Below, in pieces: positions 7,742-10,753 of a DNA stretch of 10,753 nt. Source of the stretch: Muribaculaceae bacterium. Its GTDB lineage: Bacteria; Bacteroidota; Bacteroidia; Bacteroidales; Muribaculaceae. Under the pieces are notes generated by a model. The model saw nothing but the letters and a program-made list of their open reading frames with translations. It was not told where the DNA came from and searched no databases. The stretch is taken from the NCBI GenBank assembly GCA_009775195.1, contig VSPF01000104.1:1-10753 (forward strand), in the 5' to 3' direction. Each line of letters begins with the position of its first letter. Position 1 is the first letter of the stretch. Both the position numbers and the translations under genes were made by a program.

Positions 7742-9580
7742 TTATTTGTAATTGTTTAGGTTAAGATTAGTCTTGCTTAGATTGTAGATGAAGTCGATGA
7801 AATCTTTCTGAATAGAATTATTACTTTTCGCTATGAGACGTGCATTTAAGAGCGGTGTCATATAATCGCCACCTTGAGCTATATAATCTATAGTTGCAAC
7901 GCGATATTTCTTACCGGGAATAATATCCAAGGTATTCAAGCGATTGTCAATCTCGCCGGCTTGGAGACGCAGTCTTTCGCGAACTTCGACAAGGTCGTCG
8001 GCCTCTACTTCGAGAACTACAACAATGTTATTGAAGGGCATCATACTATAGACATCTTTAACCGTGACATCACCATCTACCCATTTGGCGCGTTGCAACG
8101 CACGCGATGATATAGTGCAATCAATCTCCGAATCAGCAAGTTGCCGCCCGCGTGTATATAGAAAATCATTTATAAAGTTAGTCATCAATCCCCCAACACT
8201 GTCATTACTCATTTTCAGTTCACATATTTTAATGTCGCCAACATCTCGAGACCATTTATCTTGCCGGGATTTGATTATTGAATCTCTTCTGATGCTGTCA
8301 CTCTCTTCCTTAGTTAATCCCTTGACAAGTGTAGAAATAATGGAGTCATCATCCTCAAAATCTAATGATTTACCTTGTGTTGGAACGTCTTTTTTGACCT
8401 CAAAGGGCTCAATCTGAGGGAGGTTTTCTAAAACGATTTTTGTTAATAGGCTGTCTCTGTATCTTTTTTTGAGGTTGGCCATCATAGATACGTTATCTAT
8501 ATCATCTCTAATAGAGTTATGGTTTGCGCGTGTGGAGATTTCAGTATATTCTTTGTCAATAAAGCTGTTGACTATGACCAGCACGAGGAATAGGAAAACG
8601 AAGATTATGCTACCTTTGCTTTTACGTTTGCTTTTACGGTCAAGCAATACCTCAGTGGCGTTGTTGTACACAGTGTGGCCGCAGAGAAGGCTCATGAATG
8701 TATCAATGGTTTGTAGTCGCTCGTGCTTGATGTGTTTCATCGCACCCTCGAGAGCAGCGACAGTATTCTCGCCAAGGCCATCAGGCAGATTGACGCGCAA
8801 CTCGTCGAACGATTTGATATCGAAGGCTTTCGGCGGATTTTTGCCGGTGAGCAGATAATATAATGTGCCACCAAGGGCATAGATATCGATTTGGGGCGAG
8901 AAGGTATCGATATCATCGTATTGCTCGATTGGAGCATAGCCGCTGCTTGCGCCTTTTGCCGTGAGGTATGTTGTTGGCGAACCGTCGCTACCGAAATGTT
9001 TGGCAATTCCGAAGTCTATCAAAACAGGCTCGAGTTTACCATCGCTACCATGGCGGAGCACAATGTTGCCAGGCTTTATGTCGAGGTGCAGCACATGGCT
9101 TGCATGGAGCATACCGACAGCCGATGCTACTGTAAGTATCGTTTCGACAGCCTGTTGCTCCGGCATTGGTCCATGTTCTTCAACATAGCTTCGAAGGTCG
9201 CCACCGTCGATGTATTCCATGGTATAGTAGGCCGTGCCCAGAGCTTCGAAAGTATTGTATACAGTGACAATGTTGGGCGAGTTGCGCCCGAGTATGCCAA
9301 GACGCCGCGCCTCTTCGACAAAGTCCGTACGGCCTGTTTCAAAATCTTCGTCTATGGTAGGAGCGTGCTCTATAGTAATGCCGTCAGTGCCACGCCAGCA
9401 GCCTTTAAGAAAAAACTCTTTGATTACTATGCGGTTTCCAAGGTCATCGTCGGCAAGATATGTTATGCCGAATCCGCCGGTGCCGAGTGTGCGCACTATG
9501 GTATAAGTGCGTCCCGCGCCGACTACGACAGTCCCAGGCTGTAGAGCGTGTTTCGTCAATATCTTCTTGTCCTCGCGCAT
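7742..9580 (-). CDS. Transmembrane Ser/Thr kinase with 5'-nucleotidase C-terminal-like sensor domain
   Basis: The 612-residue protein starts with a Hanks-type kinase domain (about 25-300): glycine loop GTGGFG at 33-38, ATP-anchoring K54 in VIKEFF, HLDIKPGN at 165-172 with catalytic D167 and N172, and DFG at 189-191. All core catalytic residues are present; HLD replaces HRD. After a basic stretch (RKSKRKSKG), one TM helix spans about 324-340, so by positive-inside the kinase is cytoplasmic and 341-612 are periplasmic. A charged helical linker leads to residues 448-600. These resemble the C-terminal domain of UshA/CD73-type 5'-nucleotidases: an NDSVGGLMTNFINDF segment (459-473), GDVTVKDVYSMMPFNN (503-518), then YRVATIDYIAQGGD (559-572). 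The catalytic metallophosphoesterase domain is absent. I infer a sensor role; ligand unknown. Start is 18 bp after the FHA gene. Confidence 0.88.
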   Translation of the reverse strand: MREDKKILTKHALQPGTVVVGAGRTYTIVRTLGTGGFGITYLADDDLGNRIVIKEFFLKGCWRGTDGITIEHAPTIDEDFETGRTDFVEEARRLGILGRNSPNIVTVYNTFEALGTAYYTMEYIDGGDLRSYVEEHGPMPEQQAVETILTVASAVGMLHASHVLHLDIKPGNIVLRHGSDGKLEPVLIDFGIAKHFGSDGSPTTYLTAKGASSGYAPIEQYDDIDTFSPQIDIYALGGTLYYLLTGKNPPKAFDIKSFDELRVNLPDGLGENTVAALEGAMKHIKHERLQTIDTFMSLLCGHTVYNNATEVLLDRKSKRKSKGSIIFVFLFLVLVIVNSFIDKEYTEISTRANHNSIRDDIDNVSMMANLKKRYRDSLLTKIVLENLPQIEPFEVKKDVPTQGKSLDFEDDDSIISTLVKGLTKEESDSIRRDSIIKSRQDKWSRDVGDIKICELKMSNDSVGGLMTNFINDFLYTRGRQLADSEIDCTISSRALQRAKWVDGDVTVKDVYSMMPFNNIVVVLEVEADDLVEVRERLRLQAGEIDNRLNTLDIIPGKKYRVATIDYIAQGGDYMTPLLNARLIAKSNNSIQKDFIDFIYNLSKTNLNLNNYK

Positions 9581-9598
9581 AGATGTATACTTACCCTA

Positions 9599-10120
9599 TT
9601 ATTCCACCAAGTTGAAGCGCGTGTTGCCGAGCTGTATGCAGTCGCCGTAGTTAAGATAGATTGTTTCGCCTACTTCTACTTGCCTGCCGTTGTACAAGAC
9701 CGGATTGGCAGATTTGACAACCGTTAGTTTATACAAACTGCCCTGAGGAGTAACGGTCACATCGATTATCACCGAGCGACGGCTCACCGAGGTATCGTCG
9801 AATACCTCGATATCGCAAGGCATGTTGTCGTCGTGACGCCCTATGGTATTTGGACCGGGATGAAGGGTGAAACTGCGACTGCGCCATCGCCCTAAAATGC
9901 CGCGAGGTACGATTTCGAGTCTTCCTATGGCATTTCCGAGTTTATGCGGTATGGTTACGGTCTCGCTGTCCTGTTCTTCGTCAGAATTCCCTATACGAAA
10001 ACTGTTCGTATGTCCGCGCGGACACTTTACACCATATAGCCCGGGCGCAGATGGTGCCCGATAACGGACAACGCATCCGCAGCCTTCGACACGGCATATA
10101 GTGCTAATTATATCGTCCAT
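9599..10120 (-). CDS. FHA-domain protein with N-terminal Cys/His cluster
   Basis: Predicted cytoplasmic 173-residue reader protein. The C-terminal half (about 85-173) is an FHA domain: TIGR at 92-95, the phosphothreonine loop VSRRS at 112-116, NG at 144-145 and a GDCIQLGNTRF end. FHA domains bind phosphothreonine peptides, so the adjacent kinase is the natural partner. The usual SxxH is SRRS here, so the His is lost. Residues 9-37 hold C9, C14, C16, C33 and H37 (ending CPRGH), like a zinc ribbon that is degenerate or uses His. The frame extends upstream to 10183, but that extension overlaps the preceding gene; ATG 10120 lies 10 bp after that gene's stop and is preferred. It is followed by the kinase gene 18 bp later. 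Confidence 0.88.
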   Translation of the reverse strand: MDDIISTICRVEGCGCVVRYRAPSAPGLYGVKCPRGHTNSFRIGNSDEEQDSETVTIPHKLGNAIGRLEIVPRGILGRWRSRSFTLHPGPNTIGRHDDNMPCDIEVFDDTSVSRRSVIIDVTVTPQGSLYKLTVVKSANPVLYNGRQVEVGETIYLNYGDCIQLGNTRFNLVE

Positions 10121-10130
10121 GGCCAAGGTT

Positions 10131-10529
10131 CTATATATGTTTTTTGCAGTATGTGCACAAGCCCCGGCGCACATTGGCTTCACTCAACGGCATGCCGCAG
10201 TCGGGGTTGGGGCAAACCATCAGTTCTTTCAACTCTTGGTTTATACTTTTCAGACGTCGTCTTGATGCAAGCCCTACCACCGGCGCAAGCAACGCGGGTA
10301 GCATCATGGCACCACGCATCAAATTAATGCGATGGTTAGCAGGCATGCTGTCTGGCAAAAAGAACGTTGCAACCACAAGAATCAGAGATACAATCAAAGG
10401 GATGAATGTGGCAACGTTGGCTCGATGTTCGGCTTTGGTCTTGAGAGCTGTGAGGGCTTCCCAACGGTCGAGGATTTCCTGAAATTCCTCGCTATAATCA
10501 TCGGGGTCTTCTTTTAGAAGGCGGCGCAC
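10131..10529 (-). CDS. Two-TM protein with C-terminal zinc ribbon
   Basis: A 132-residue protein: an acidic helical N-terminus (EDPDDYSEEFQEILDRWEAL), TM helices at about 38-58 and 73-88, a basic RRR segment, then a C-terminal zinc ribbon with C106, C111, C125 and C128 (CPNPDC and CTYC). Both ends are probably cytoplasmic. The function is unknown, but its place as first gene, followed 10 bp later by the FHA gene and then the kinase, suggests a role in the same signalling unit. The start is GTG 10529; the frame is open to about 10587 without any ATG, GTG or TTG, so the N-terminus is only moderately certain. Confidence 0.75.
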   Translation of the reverse strand: MRRLLKEDPDDYSEEFQEILDRWEALTALKTKAEHRANVATFIPLIVSLILVVATFFLPDSMPANHRINLMRGAMMLPALLAPVVGLASRRRLKSINQELKELMVCPNPDCGMPLSEANVRRGLCTYCKKHI

Positions 10530-10549
10530 AGTGAAACGGCAACTGCGTA

Positions 10550-10566
10550 TGGTGCTGTCGGCACCA
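10550..10566. promoter_or_regulatory. Small GC-rich hairpin upstream of the zinc-ribbon gene
   Basis: TGGTGC (10550-10555) and GCACCA (10561-10566) form a perfect 6-bp stem with a 5-nt loop, about 20 nt upstream of the GTG start. It would lie in the leader RNA of the FHA-kinase operon, where it could affect initiation. It has no T-run, so it is not a terminator. Confidence 0.4.
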
Positions 10567-10578
10567 CTTCTAAGAAAG

Positions 10579-10666
10579 CTAAATCGCTAATTCCAAAAGA
10601 GTTGGAGATTTTTCTTTTAGTCACTACAGGGCGTAGTCACTATAATAGTCACTATCTAAATCGCTA
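10579..10666. repeat. Direct repeat CTAAATCGCTA, two copies
   Basis: Exact 11-bp copies at 10579-10589 and 10656-10666 (77 bp apart) in non-coding A+T-rich DNA upstream of the kinase operon. A partial third match, TTAAATCGGCT, begins near 10676. The copies flank the TAGTCACTA cluster, so both may be regulator-binding sites. Confidence 0.6.
10618..10654. repeat. Three copies of the palindrome TAGTCACTA
   Basis: Copies are at 10618-10626, 10634-10642 and 10646-10654, with starts 16 and 12 bp apart. Each is symmetric (TAGT-C-ACTA), and the third extends to ATAGTCACTAT. A clustered, symmetric 9-mer upstream of an operon is what a multi-site operator looks like. Confidence 0.65.
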
Positions 10667-10753
10667 TAAACCACGTTAAATCGGCTTGATTAAACTGTAT
10701 TAAAAAGTAGCGTTTAATTCTAAACCCAATTAAATTCTACATTAAATTCTCTG
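10667..10753. other. A+T-rich non-coding upstream end with ATTAAA-type repeats
   Basis: No open frame of any length. ATTAAA occurs at 10689 and 10699 (period 10), and ATTAAATTCT at 10729-10738 and 10741-10750 (period 12), with TTAATTCT between. No good TTTG/TAnnTTTG promoter for the minus-strand operon was found from 10530 to the window end. The array may continue past the edge. Confidence 0.55.

Noticed and set aside
10121..10183. 21-residue extension of the FHA protein
   Set aside because: It overlaps the zinc-ribbon coding end, while ATG 10120 follows that stop by 10 bp.
10530..10753. CRISPR array or mobile-element end
   Set aside because: The repeats are too short and unevenly spaced, with no transposase or cas gene in the window.

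Overview
The window looks like a Bacteroidota (probably Bacteroidales) chromosome. Start codons lack obvious Shine-Dalgarno sites, two minus-strand sites match the Bacteroidota -7 element TAnnTTTG, and the DnaG, MiaA and PepT sequences resemble Bacteroidales forms. A gut family such as Muribaculaceae would fit the fairly high G+C of the housekeeping genes, but that placement is only an inference. Only the first gene is on the + strand; every other supported gene is on the minus strand.

Bases 1-4474 are housekeeping. DNA primase dnaG (5' end cut off by the window) converges on, and overlaps tail-to-tail with, the tRNA-modifying gene miaA. The miaA P-loop region has no in-frame ATG, GTG or TTG start. 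A 71-bp imperfect palindrome separates miaA from peptidase T (pepT). Upstream of pepT, 25 bp away, is a putative lipoprotein gene with its own good Bacteroidota-type promoter (5331-5361).

Bases 5365-7506 hold a tight four-gene minus-strand run of envelope proteins: a Sel1-repeat exported protein, a two-TM protein with a soluble domain, a lipoprotein, and a small two-TM protein. Gaps are 1-21 bp or a 4-bp ATGA overlap. Upstream lie a possible 30-residue hydrophobic mini-ORF and a perfect 14-bp inverted repeat that contains a TAnnTTTG box.

Bases 7742-10529 hold a signalling cassette, transcribed in the order: two-TM zinc-ribbon protein, zinc-ribbon/FHA protein, membrane Ser/Thr kinase. The kinase is the standout. 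After a Hanks-type catalytic domain and one TM helix it carries a C-terminal half resembling the C-terminal (substrate-binding) domain of UshA/CD73-type 5'-nucleotidases, without the catalytic metallophosphoesterase domain. I infer a receptor-like kinase that could sense nucleotides or related ligands in the periplasm and signal inside the cell, with the FHA protein as a likely phospho-reader. Its upstream region (10530-10753) is A+T-rich, non-coding and packed with short repeats, including three copies of the palindrome TAGTCACTA.

No rRNA, tRNA, CRISPR array, transposase or integrase was seen.
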